From JAAYEA01 sp012689325 (lineage in GTDB: Bacteria > Chloroflexota > Anaerolineae > JAAYEA01), in assembly GCA_036841525.1 (NCBI GenBank), contig DAITVZ010000006.1:37413-101412 (forward strand): 64,000 bases of DNA, given 5' to 3'. Of the stretch, positions 9,344 to 16,771 are shown in pieces. The notes beneath the pieces are model-generated. The model saw only the letters and a program-made list of their open reading frames with translations. It did not search any database and was not told the origin of the DNA. The translations under genes were made by a program, and so were the position numbers. Positions within the stretch are counted from its first letter, which is position 1. Every line of letters begins with the position of its first letter.

Positions 9344-10576
9344 CTACGCGGCTCGAAACACGAGCGTGGCATTGTGCCCGCCGAATCCGAACGAGTTGGT
9401 GAGGACCGTGCGCACTTGGGCTTGCCGAGGACCCGCCGGAACATAGTCGAGGTCACACTCGGGATCGGGATGCGACAGGTTCAGCGTCCCTGGGATGAGC
9501 CCCTCCTGCATGGCCTTGATGCAGATGATCGCCTCGATGGCGCCCGCGGCGCCCAGCAGGTGCCCCGTCACTGGCTTGGTGGAGCTGACCGGGATATGGT
9601 AGGCATGGTCGCCGAATACCGCCTTGATGGCGCGCGTCTCGGCGAGATCGTTCAGTTTGGTGCCGGTGCCGTGCGCATTGATATAGTCCACCTCCGCTGG
9701 CGAGATGCCGGCGGACTGGAGCGCCGCCTGCATGGACTTGGCGGCTCCGCGGCCGTCTTCTATGGGTGCGACGATGTGGTAGGCGTCTGCCGTGGCGCCG
9801 TAGCCATCCAGGGCGGCAAGAACCGTGGCGCCGCGCGCACGCGCGTGCTCTTCGGATTCGAGGACGAGGATCCCCGCTCCTTCGCCCATGACAAAACCGC
9901 CGCGCGTGGCGTCGAAGGGACGACAGGCGTGAGCGGGGTCGTCGTTCTCAGTGGAGAGCGCGCCCATCACGCTAAAAGCGGCGACCGCGAGCGTCACGAT
10001 GGCCGCCTCGGTGCCGCCGCACAGGGCAATATCTGCCGCCCCTCGGCGGATGATCTCGGCGGCCTCGCCGATGGCATTCGCCCCGCTGGCGCAGGCCGAA
10101 ACCACGGCGAGATTCGGGCCGCGGGCGCCCAACTCGATGGCAACCTGTCCGGCCGCCGAGTCGGTTAGCATCATGGGCACGAACAGCGGGCTGACGCGGC
10201 GAGGCCCTTTCTCGTCTAGCACGCGCACCTGGTCGAGGAGCGTGCCCATCCCGCCGACTCCACTCCCGACCACGACGCAGGTTCGGTCAGCGTTGTTCTC
10301 GTTGATCTCTAGCCGCGCGTCGGCCACCGCCTGCTGAGCGGCATAGACGGCGAATTGGATGAAGCGATCCATGCGGCGCGCGACCTTGGGCCCAAAGTGC
10401 GCGTCAGGGTCGAATCCCTTGACCTCGGCGGCGATCTTGGCCTGATAATCCGTGGTGTCAAAGGCAGTAATGGGACCGATGCTGGAGGTTCCTTCGACGA
10501 CGGCATTCCACAGTTGGGCGACGTTGTGTCCCGCAGGGGAGATGGCTCCCATGCCCGTTACGACGACTCGAGTCAT
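9344..10576 (-). CDS. fabF: Beta-ketoacyl-ACP synthase II (FabF)
   Basis: This elongating condensing enzyme of fatty acid synthesis has 410 residues. The Cys-His-His active site is visible: Cys162 in VVSACASGAN, His302 in NAHGTGTKLND and His339 in KPVTGHLLGAAG. The ATG at 10576 has AGGTGG five bases upstream. A GTG nine bases further up is a weaker choice. It is the middle gene of the fabK-fabF-fabH unit. The acyl carrier protein, malonyl transferase and ketoreductase genes are not here. Confidence 0.95.
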   Translation of the reverse strand: MTRVVVTGMGAISPAGHNVAQLWNAVVEGTSSIGPITAFDTTDYQAKIAAEVKGFDPDAHFGPKVARRMDRFIQFAVYAAQQAVADARLEINENNADRTCVVVGSGVGGMGTLLDQVRVLDEKGPRRVSPLFVPMMLTDSAAGQVAIELGARGPNLAVVSACASGANAIGEAAEIIRRGAADIALCGGTEAAIVTLAVAAFSVMGALSTENDDPAHACRPFDATRGGFVMGEGAGILVLESEEHARARGATVLAALDGYGATADAYHIVAPIEDGRGAAKSMQAALQSAGISPAEVDYINAHGTGTKLNDLAETRAIKAVFGDHAYHIPVSSTKPVTGHLLGAAGAIEAIICIKAMQEGLIPGTLNLSHPDPECDLDYVPAGPRQAQVRTVLTNSFGFGGHNATLVFRAA

Positions 10577-10624
10577 TGTGACCACCTGGACGAGATTGAT
10601 AGGGCGCCGTGCAGCATCGGCTCC

Positions 10625-11575
10625 CTAGTGGGGCAAGCGCATCTCGCAGACGCGCTGGATGGCCTGCTCGGCCTGGGCCATGATGTCATGGATAAGCTGG
10701 GCGGCGGGAACCACGCTGTTGACCAGGCCGCAGATTTGGCCGGCCATGACGGTGCCTTGTTCCGTGTCTCCCTCCACGGCGGCCAGCCGAAGCCTGCCGG
10801 TGCCGAAGGCGATGACTTCCGCCTCGGACGCGCCCGTCCGCTCGAGTTCCGCGAACTGCTGCGTCATCTGGTTGCGGATGGCGCGCACGGGATGGCCGAG
10901 GGAGTGCCCCGATGTCATGGTGGAACGGTCCCCGGCGCGGCAGATGCGCTCCTTATAGTTGGCATGGGCGGTGCATTCGGTGGTGCAGATAAAACGCGTG
11001 CCCATCTGGACCCCTTTGGCCCCCAGCGCGAGCGCCGCGATGAGCCCGCGTCCGTCGCCGATGCCGCCCGCCGCGATCACGGGCACCTTGACCGCGTCGA
11101 CCACCTGCGGGATCAGGGGCATCGTGGTCACATCGCCGATATGGCCGCCGGACTCCATGCCCTCGGCGACGATGGCGTCCGCTCCCATGCGCTCGACGCG
11201 CCGCGCCAGCGCCACCGACCCAACCACGGGGATCACCTTGATGCCGGCGCCCTTGAGCGGGGGGATCACGGCGCTGGGGCTTCCCGCCCCGGTGGTCACC
11301 ACAGGGACGTGCTCTTCGATGCAGATCCGGACGATCTCGTCGACATACGGGGAAAACAGGGCGATATTGAGCCCGTACGGGCGATTGGTGCGCTCCTTGA
11401 CGCCGCGCACTTGATCGCGCACAAAGTCGGGCGGGGCATTCCCGGCGCCGATGATGCCGAGCGCCCCGGCCTCGGAGACGGCGGCCACCAATTCCTTCGT
11501 GGCAACCCACGCCATGCCTCCCTGAAGGATGGGATACTCGATTCCCAGCAGATCGCAGATCTCGGTTTGGATCAC
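10625..11575 (-). CDS. fabK: Enoyl-ACP reductase II (FabK), FMN-dependent
   Basis: FabK reduces enoyl-ACP, the last step of each elongation cycle, using FMN and NAD(P)H in a nitronate-monooxygenase-like TIM barrel. Matching segments are ILQGGMAWVA at the start, TTGAGSPS, AEGMESGGHIGDVTTM, AAGGIGDGRG and GVQMGTRF. The later stretch NYKERICRAGDRST...GHPVRAIRNQ and a VMAGQICGLV end favour FabK over a general nitronate monooxygenase, and so does the fab operon. The start is a GTG at 11575 with GGAGG six bases upstream, giving 316 residues. It is the first gene of the unit and diverges from the nitrilase gene. Confidence 0.88.
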   Translation of the reverse strand: MIQTEICDLLGIEYPILQGGMAWVATKELVAAVSEAGALGIIGAGNAPPDFVRDQVRGVKERTNRPYGLNIALFSPYVDEIVRICIEEHVPVVTTGAGSPSAVIPPLKGAGIKVIPVVGSVALARRVERMGADAIVAEGMESGGHIGDVTTMPLIPQVVDAVKVPVIAAGGIGDGRGLIAALALGAKGVQMGTRFICTTECTAHANYKERICRAGDRSTMTSGHSLGHPVRAIRNQMTQQFAELERTGASEAEVIAFGTGRLRLAAVEGDTEQGTVMAGQICGLVNSVVPAAQLIHDIMAQAEQAIQRVCEMRLPH

Positions 11576-11689
11576 GATAGACCTCCGGCCGTCAGGTGTG
11601 TACTGCTCAGCCTGCGCCCGCCAGCGATGCGGTGCAGGTTGTTGGCTTCTATAACCCGCGACTGAGGCGATGGTTGCATGTCTGACGGG

Positions 11690-11718
11690 TTGCGCTCCAA
11701 TCCGAGTTGGCTTATACT
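11690..11718 (+). promoter_or_regulatory. Promoter of the nitrilase-family gene
   Basis: A -35 TTGCGC (11690-11695) and a -10 TATACT (11713-11718) are separated by 17 bp. The predicted start near 11725 leaves a leader of about 24 bases with GGAGG ahead of the ATG at 11749. Confidence 0.6.
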
Positions 11719-11748
11719 CCTGCAAGCTCGGGACGAACCGGAGGCGAG

Positions 11749-12582
11749 ATGAAGCTATCAGTTGCAGCGTGCCAGATCCTATCGCACAGCGAGCCGGACA
11801 AGAGCGCGGACAAGGTGCTCGGCTGGATGGAGCAAGCGGCGGCCCAAGGTGTCGACGTGCTCTCTTTTCCAGAGGCGTGCCTCTGCGGCTACTCCTGCAC
11901 CCCTGAGTACTGGGCGGCGGCCAAACCGGAGGATTTCGCGCGGGCAGAAGGGCGCGTCATCGCCAAGTCGCGGGAGCTCGATCTGGCCGTGATCCTTGGT
12001 ACTGCCCATTGGGAGGGCAAGTCGGTCTACAACAGCCTGCTGGTGATCGACAAGGGTGGTGTGGTGCGTGGACGTTACGCCAAGACGCACCTCGCGGAGG
12101 ACTGGGCCGCGCCGGGGCATGCCCTGCCTACCTATCAGGTCGCTGGCGTCGAGTCGTGCTTTCTGGTCTGCCATGACATCCGCTACCCCGAGCTGGTGCG
12201 CCTGCCGGCGATCGCCGGAGCGCGCATCTGCTACTTTTGCAGCTCGGAAAGCGGCCTGACGCAAGAACACAAACTATCGGCCTACCGGGCGATGCCGATC
12301 TCGCGGGCGTGCGAAAACACCGTCTATCTGGTGATGGCCAACATGCCGGCGGATCCGCACGACATCCTGGGCAAGTCACAATCGCACGGCAACAGCAAGA
12401 TCATCGACCCCCAAGGGAATGTGCTGGATGAGGCGGGATACTTTGAGGAGCGGCTCGTGACGGCCGTAGTCGATGTGGAGGCAGCCACCCGCGCCATGGC
12501 CATGCGGGCCGTGACCGATTCAACGATCATGCGTGATTGGATGGTGGAGGGCGTTCGCCTGGTGGAGCGGCACTCTGCTTGA
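11749..12582 (+). CDS. Carbon-nitrogen hydrolase (nitrilase superfamily)
   Basis: This 277-residue amidase-type enzyme hydrolyses a C-N bond through the Glu-Lys-Cys triad. The triad is visible at Glu42 (FPEACLCGY), Lys112 (YAKTHLAE) and Cys141 (VCHDIRYPEL). The size and C-terminus suit the omega-amidase or N-carbamoyl/aliphatic amidase branches, but the exact substrate cannot be assigned. The ATG at 11749 has GGAGG upstream. It is a single gene with its own promoter, and the next gene also has one. Confidence 0.85.
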   Translation: MKLSVAACQILSHSEPDKSADKVLGWMEQAAAQGVDVLSFPEACLCGYSCTPEYWAAAKPEDFARAEGRVIAKSRELDLAVILGTAHWEGKSVYNSLLVIDKGGVVRGRYAKTHLAEDWAAPGHALPTYQVAGVESCFLVCHDIRYPELVRLPAIAGARICYFCSSESGLTQEHKLSAYRAMPISRACENTVYLVMANMPADPHDILGKSQSHGNSKIIDPQGNVLDEAGYFEERLVTAVVDVEAATRAMAMRAVTDSTIMRDWMVEGVRLVERHSA

Positions 12583-12601
12583 TGCGGCCGGCGCTGGACA
12601 A

Positions 12602-12630
12602 TTGCCTCGCCGTGGACAATGCCCTATAAT
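12602..12630 (+). promoter_or_regulatory. Promoter of the MBL-fold hydrolase gene
   Basis: A -35 TTGCCT (12602-12607) and a perfect -10 TATAAT (12625-12630) with a 17-bp spacer lie 67 bp before the ATG at 12698. Confidence 0.7.
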
Positions 12631-12697
12631 GGGCCTGCGGCGCACGGGTCGACGGCCACGTAAACCTATGCTGCTCAGAACTCACTTGGGGGGAGCT

Positions 12698-13489
12698 ATG
12701 CGCATCACTTGCCTTGGCACGTGCAGTGGCACCGAGCCTATGCCCGGGAGGCATCACGTCTCCATCGCGGTGGAGGAAGCGGGCGGGGTATACTGGTTCG
12801 ATGCGGGGGAGTGCTGCTCGCACACGGCGCACAACTTGGGGATCGATCTCTTGGCGACGCGGGCGATCATCATTTCGCATACCCACATCGATCATATCGG
12901 CGGGCTGCCAAACCTGATCTGGACGATCCGCAAGCTGGAGGGACGCACCACCGATTCGGCGCGGCGCATCGCCGGGCGCACCGTGCCCCTCCTCATCCCC
13001 GACCTGCGCACGTGGGAGGCCGCGGTTGGCCTGATCGCTGACCCTGTGGCGTGGGGTGTGGGGCTGGACTTTCACCTGACTGCGCGAACGTACCAGGATG
13101 GCGTCATCCTGGATGACGGTGTGTTGCGGGTGACGGCGCAGCATAACCTGCACCTCGGTGATCCCGGGCCGGACCAACCCTGGCGGTCGTTCTCCTTCCG
13201 GATCGAGTCGGCGGGCCGAGCCATGGTGTTCTCAGGCGACGTCAAGGACATCCGCGATTTCGCCCCACTGATCTCGCCGTGCGATGTGCTGTTCATGGAA
13301 ACGGGCCACCATCGCGTGGAGGATGTGTGCCGCTACCTCGCCGATCACGAGACAGAGTTCGGGCGCCTGGTCTTTATTCATCACGGGAGGGCTATTCTCG
13401 CTGACCCGGAGGGGGAGGCTGCCAAGGCGCGCGCCATCCTGGGCGACCGCGTGACCATCGCCGATGACGGCATGCCATTCGAGCTGTAG
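12698..13489 (+). CDS. Metallo-beta-lactamase fold hydrolase (RNase Z-like)
   Basis: This is a 263-residue protein of the metallo-beta-lactamase superfamily. The metal-binding HxHxDH motif is at residues 61-66 (HTHIDHIGG), and the protein opens with MRITCLGTCSGTEP, typical of the RNase Z/PhnP-like branch. Further His residues occur in VTAQHNLHLGDPGP and near the C-terminus in FIHHGR. The substrate (RNA, cyclic phosphodiester or ester) cannot be told from sequence. The ATG has GGGGGGAG upstream. The gene precedes the sulfatase by about 50 bp and may share its transcript. Confidence 0.82.
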   Translation: MRITCLGTCSGTEPMPGRHHVSIAVEEAGGVYWFDAGECCSHTAHNLGIDLLATRAIIISHTHIDHIGGLPNLIWTIRKLEGRTTDSARRIAGRTVPLLIPDLRTWEAAVGLIADPVAWGVGLDFHLTARTYQDGVILDDGVLRVTAQHNLHLGDPGPDQPWRSFSFRIESAGRAMVFSGDVKDIRDFAPLISPCDVLFMETGHHRVEDVCRYLADHETEFGRLVFIHHGRAILADPEGEAAKARAILGDRVTIADDGMPFEL

Positions 13490-13540
13490 CGCCTGGCTGA
13501 GGCTTCGGACAGTCAGAGCATGGAGGGAGGACCGACGAAC

Positions 13541-14881
13541 ATGACAAGGCCCAACATCATCCTCATCACACCGCATGACCTGGGCGATTATCTGGGCTGC
13601 TACGGCACTCCGGTGCCCACGCCTCATATTGACTCGCTTGCTCGGGATGGCGTCCTGTTTCGGAACCACTTTTCCTGTGGGACGGTCTGCTCGCCTAGCC
13701 GGGGGGGCATCATCACCGGCTGCTATCCGCACACGAATGGGCTGATGGGGCTAGTGCACCGCGGGTGGGAGCTGGACGTGGCCAAGTGCCCGCCCATCAT
13801 GCAGCTCCTGTCGGACGCAGGTTACCAGACCCATCTTTTCGGCTTCCAGCACGAGCACTATGACCCTCGCCGGCTGGGGTACGGCGAGATCCATGGCGGG
13901 GCGGGGAACCACGTGGAGGAGGTGGTGCCTCTGCTGGCCGACTGGCTGCGCACGCCGCAAAGCCGGGAGAAGCCGTTCTTTGTGGGCCTCGGCTTCTCCG
14001 AGGTGCATCGCATGGGGCTGAACCCCTCCGGCTTTAGGCGGGATATATACGAACCCGCAGACCCCGCGGAGGTGGAAGTGCGCCCATTCTTGCCGGACAT
14101 CCCGCAGATACGAGAGGACCTCTCCGGCTTTTACGGGGCGATCAAGCTCATGGACAAGATGGTGGGCGAGTTCTTGCGCGCACTGGACGAGACGGGGCTG
14201 GCGAACAACACCATCGTGCTGTTCACAAGCGACCACGGCGCGTCGTTCATGCACTCCAAGGCGACGCTGTACGATGGGGGGACGAAGGTGCCCTGGATCA
14301 TGCGGTGGCCGGCCGGGTTGCCCGCCGGAACGCTGGTCGAGGGCCTCACTGGTCATGTTGACATAACACCGACCCTGCTGGACCTGGCGGGCTGTCCCGT
14401 GCCGCCCTGGATGCAGGGGCAAAGCATGGCGGCGGTGGCGCGTGGGGTGGGGGGATCGACTCGGGAGCTCGTGTTTGCCGAGAAGAACTATACCAACTTT
14501 TATGATCCCAGCCGGATGGTGCGCTCCGACAAGATCAAGTACATCCGCAAAGGGTTGCAGACTTGTATCTTTGACTTTGTTATCCCAGAGATCGAGCAGT
14601 GTACGTCGGATTTCCGCCGAACGCGGGAGGTGTGGGAACACTATTCGGCGCGCCGCTGCACTGAGGAGCTCTATGACCTGGAGAGGGACCCGGGCGAGCT
14701 GACGAACCTCATCGATGACCCCGCCTACGCCCAGGCGCTGGAACAGATGCGGCGCGCCCTTGATGAGCACCTGGAGAGCACGGACGACCCCTTTAGGCGC
14801 CTGCGAAATGAGCTGCCGATGCACCCGACGGCTTATGAGGGATTTGGTAGCATGCGGCGGAAGGGTGGCGCACACTGGTAA
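13541..14881 (+). CDS. Sulfatase (Cys-type, arylsulfatase/alkaline phosphatase superfamily)
   Basis: This 446-residue hydrolase of sulfate esters, probably sugar sulfates, carries the signature CSPSR at residues 50-54. The Cys must be converted to formylglycine for activity. Downstream motifs include TSDHGASF and ATLYDGGTKVPWIMRWP, typical of choline-sulfatase/iduronate-sulfatase-like members. There is no signal peptide, so it is probably cytoplasmic. The ATG at 13541 has GGAGGGAGG ten bases upstream. Two TIM-barrel sugar isomerases follow. A matching anaerobic maturase lies at 52.6 kb. Confidence 0.88.
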   Translation: MTRPNIILITPHDLGDYLGCYGTPVPTPHIDSLARDGVLFRNHFSCGTVCSPSRGGIITGCYPHTNGLMGLVHRGWELDVAKCPPIMQLLSDAGYQTHLFGFQHEHYDPRRLGYGEIHGGAGNHVEEVVPLLADWLRTPQSREKPFFVGLGFSEVHRMGLNPSGFRRDIYEPADPAEVEVRPFLPDIPQIREDLSGFYGAIKLMDKMVGEFLRALDETGLANNTIVLFTSDHGASFMHSKATLYDGGTKVPWIMRWPAGLPAGTLVEGLTGHVDITPTLLDLAGCPVPPWMQGQSMAAVARGVGGSTRELVFAEKNYTNFYDPSRMVRSDKIKYIRKGLQTCIFDFVIPEIEQCTSDFRRTREVWEHYSARRCTEELYDLERDPGELTNLIDDPAYAQALEQMRRALDEHLESTDDPFRRLRNELPMHPTAYEGFGSMRRKGGAHW

Positions 14882-14933
14882 CGACCTACACAAGCATCGC
14901 GACAAGCGGACATAACGAAACGGAGGAGCGGCT

Positions 14934-15803
14934 GTGAAGACGAGGACCGGCGGATTCCCGATCGGGTTCAGGCGAGGCGGGGGCGATTGGCAGAAGGATC
15001 TGGCCCAACTGATGGAATGGGCCAAGGCCCATGACCTTGGCGTGATCGACTTGGGCCGCGATGGCGACCGAAGCGTGAGGCAGGCGGTCACAGCTGGGCT
15101 ACGGGTGGGCTCAGTGGACCTGCTGGAGTGGCAAGGCATGATCTCGCCGGACAAGGGGAAGCGCGCAGACGCGATCGCGCGGAACGCGGCCTACATCCAA
15201 GCCAGCACGGAGACCGGCCCCGCCAACTTTTTCCTGGTCATGCTGCCGGCAGAACCATCGCTGCCACGGGTCGAGAATTTCGGCTATATGGTGGAGAGCT
15301 TTGGCGAGTTGGCGCCCGTGTTGGAGCGGCACGGCGGGCGCCTGGCGATCGAGGGGTGGCCTGGCCCTGGGGCCCTCTGCTGCACCCCCGAGGCCTTTCG
15401 CGCGTTCTTTCGCGAGATCCCCTCGGGCGCCATGGGCATCAACTATGACCCGTCGCACCTGATCCGCATGGGCATCGACCCGATCCGGTTCCTGCGCGAA
15501 TTCGTCGGCCGCGTGTATCACGTGCACGGCAAGGACACCGAGCTGCTTACCGAGGAGCTCTACGAGTACGGGCATGAGCAGCCCGCTACCTTCGCCAAGC
15601 CGATCCGGTACGGGGGGTATGCCTGGCGCTACACCATCCCCGGGCAGGGGTGCATGAGATGGGGCGAGGCGTTCCGGGTGCTTCGCGAGGCGGGGTACAG
15701 CGGCTGTGTCAGCATCGAGCTGGAGGATGCGAATTTCCACAGCGATGCGACGGCTCAACAGATGGGCATCCTGCAGGGCGCTGGCTTTCTCGCCGGATGC
15801 TAG
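14934..15803 (+). CDS. Sugar phosphate isomerase/epimerase family protein (xylose isomerase-like TIM barrel)
   Basis: This 289-residue protein belongs to the AP endonuclease 2/xylose isomerase-like barrel family. Typical segments are the RLAIEGWPGPG strand with a metal-site Glu, INYDPSHLIRMG, YHVHGKDTELL and CVSIELEDANF near the C-terminus. Together these give the usual Glu/Asp/His/Glu metal set. The start is a GTG at 14934 behind GGAGG with a 7-base spacer. The next gene is a second protein of the same family. With the sulfatase upstream this suggests sugar catabolism. The substrate is unknown. Confidence 0.82.
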   Translation: MKTRTGGFPIGFRRGGGDWQKDLAQLMEWAKAHDLGVIDLGRDGDRSVRQAVTAGLRVGSVDLLEWQGMISPDKGKRADAIARNAAYIQASTETGPANFFLVMLPAEPSLPRVENFGYMVESFGELAPVLERHGGRLAIEGWPGPGALCCTPEAFRAFFREIPSGAMGINYDPSHLIRMGIDPIRFLREFVGRVYHVHGKDTELLTEELYEYGHEQPATFAKPIRYGGYAWRYTIPGQGCMRWGEAFRVLREAGYSGCVSIELEDANFHSDATAQQMGILQGAGFLAGC

Positions 15804-15825
15804 CAATCCAAGAATGGGAGACATG

Positions 15826-16716
15826 ATGATTCCTACGCTCTTTACGGTAAGCTATGCTGGGTTCTGGGGCCAGGCGAGGCTGAGCTTGGCCGACTCGCTG
15901 CGGAAGGCCAAGGAGCTTGGCTACTCGGCGGTCGAGATCGCGGGCAAGCGGCCACACCTGTCGGTGGTCGACTGCGATATCGACGAGGTCAAGTCCTATC
16001 GCCGATTGACGGACGAGCTCGGCCTCAAGGTGGCCAGCCTCGCGGCGTACACGAATTTCACGGCAGGAATGGAGAGCCGGGAGGTCCCGCTGCTCGAGAT
16101 CCAGTTGGGGTACATCGATCGCCTGGCGCAGTTCGCCAACGTGCTGGGGTCCGATCTGATTCGCATATTCACCGGATATCAGGTGGATGCACTCTCTTTC
16201 GATCAGCAATGGAACTTGTGTGTGGAAGCGGTGCAAGGGGCCTGCGATGTGGCGGCGCGGCATGGGGTGCGCATCGGCGTCCAGAATCACCACGACATCG
16301 GGGTTGGCGTCGAGGCCTATGAGGATTTCCTGGCGCAGGTGAGCCGGCCCAACTGCTATGCCATGTTCGATGCGTGGAGCATCGCGCAGCATGGCACGGA
16401 CCTCTATAGCGCAGCCAAGAGGCTGGCGCCGAAGATGGCGCAGACGACGGTGGCCGACTATGTCCGGCAGCCTAGGTACAAGTACCTGTCTGGGCTGGTG
16501 GGTTATGAGCGACTGCCGGACGTGGTGCGCGCCGTGCCCCTGGGCGAGGGTTTCATCGACTACCCTGCCTTCTTCGGGGGGTTGCGGGACGGGGGCTTTG
16601 ACGGTTACGTCTCGTTCGAGATGTGCTCGCCCGTCAAGGGCGGGGGAAGCCTGGCCAACCTGGACCGCACCGCTTCTGCCGCTCTGAAGACGCTGCAGGA
16701 GTGGATGGCGGGCTGA
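15826..16716 (+). CDS. Sugar phosphate isomerase/epimerase family protein (second copy)
   Basis: A second xylose isomerase-like TIM barrel, 296 residues and clearly diverged from its neighbour. Barrel motifs include YSAVEIAGKRPHL, GVRIGVQNHHDIG, CYAMFDAWSIAQHG and DGYVSFEMCSP, which carry the expected acidic and His metal ligands. Two ATG codons are possible at 15823 and 15826. The second has the better spacing from GGGAG. It starts 23 bp after the previous gene and ends the sulfatase/isomerase unit. Confidence 0.8.
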   Translation: MIPTLFTVSYAGFWGQARLSLADSLRKAKELGYSAVEIAGKRPHLSVVDCDIDEVKSYRRLTDELGLKVASLAAYTNFTAGMESREVPLLEIQLGYIDRLAQFANVLGSDLIRIFTGYQVDALSFDQQWNLCVEAVQGACDVAARHGVRIGVQNHHDIGVGVEAYEDFLAQVSRPNCYAMFDAWSIAQHGTDLYSAAKRLAPKMAQTTVADYVRQPRYKYLSGLVGYERLPDVVRAVPLGEGFIDYPAFFGGLRDGGFDGYVSFEMCSPVKGGGSLANLDRTASAALKTLQEWMAG

Positions 16717-16771
16717 CCGCACGCGGGCACGGAGCAGAGCCAGGCCCGGTAAGCTCTGAGGTGGGCAAGCC

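Noticed and set aside
10355..11665. A frame of 436 codons antisense to fabF and fabK
   Set aside because: Shadow of the conserved fab genes; composition is rich in Asp, His, Gly and Arg as expected for antisense frames.
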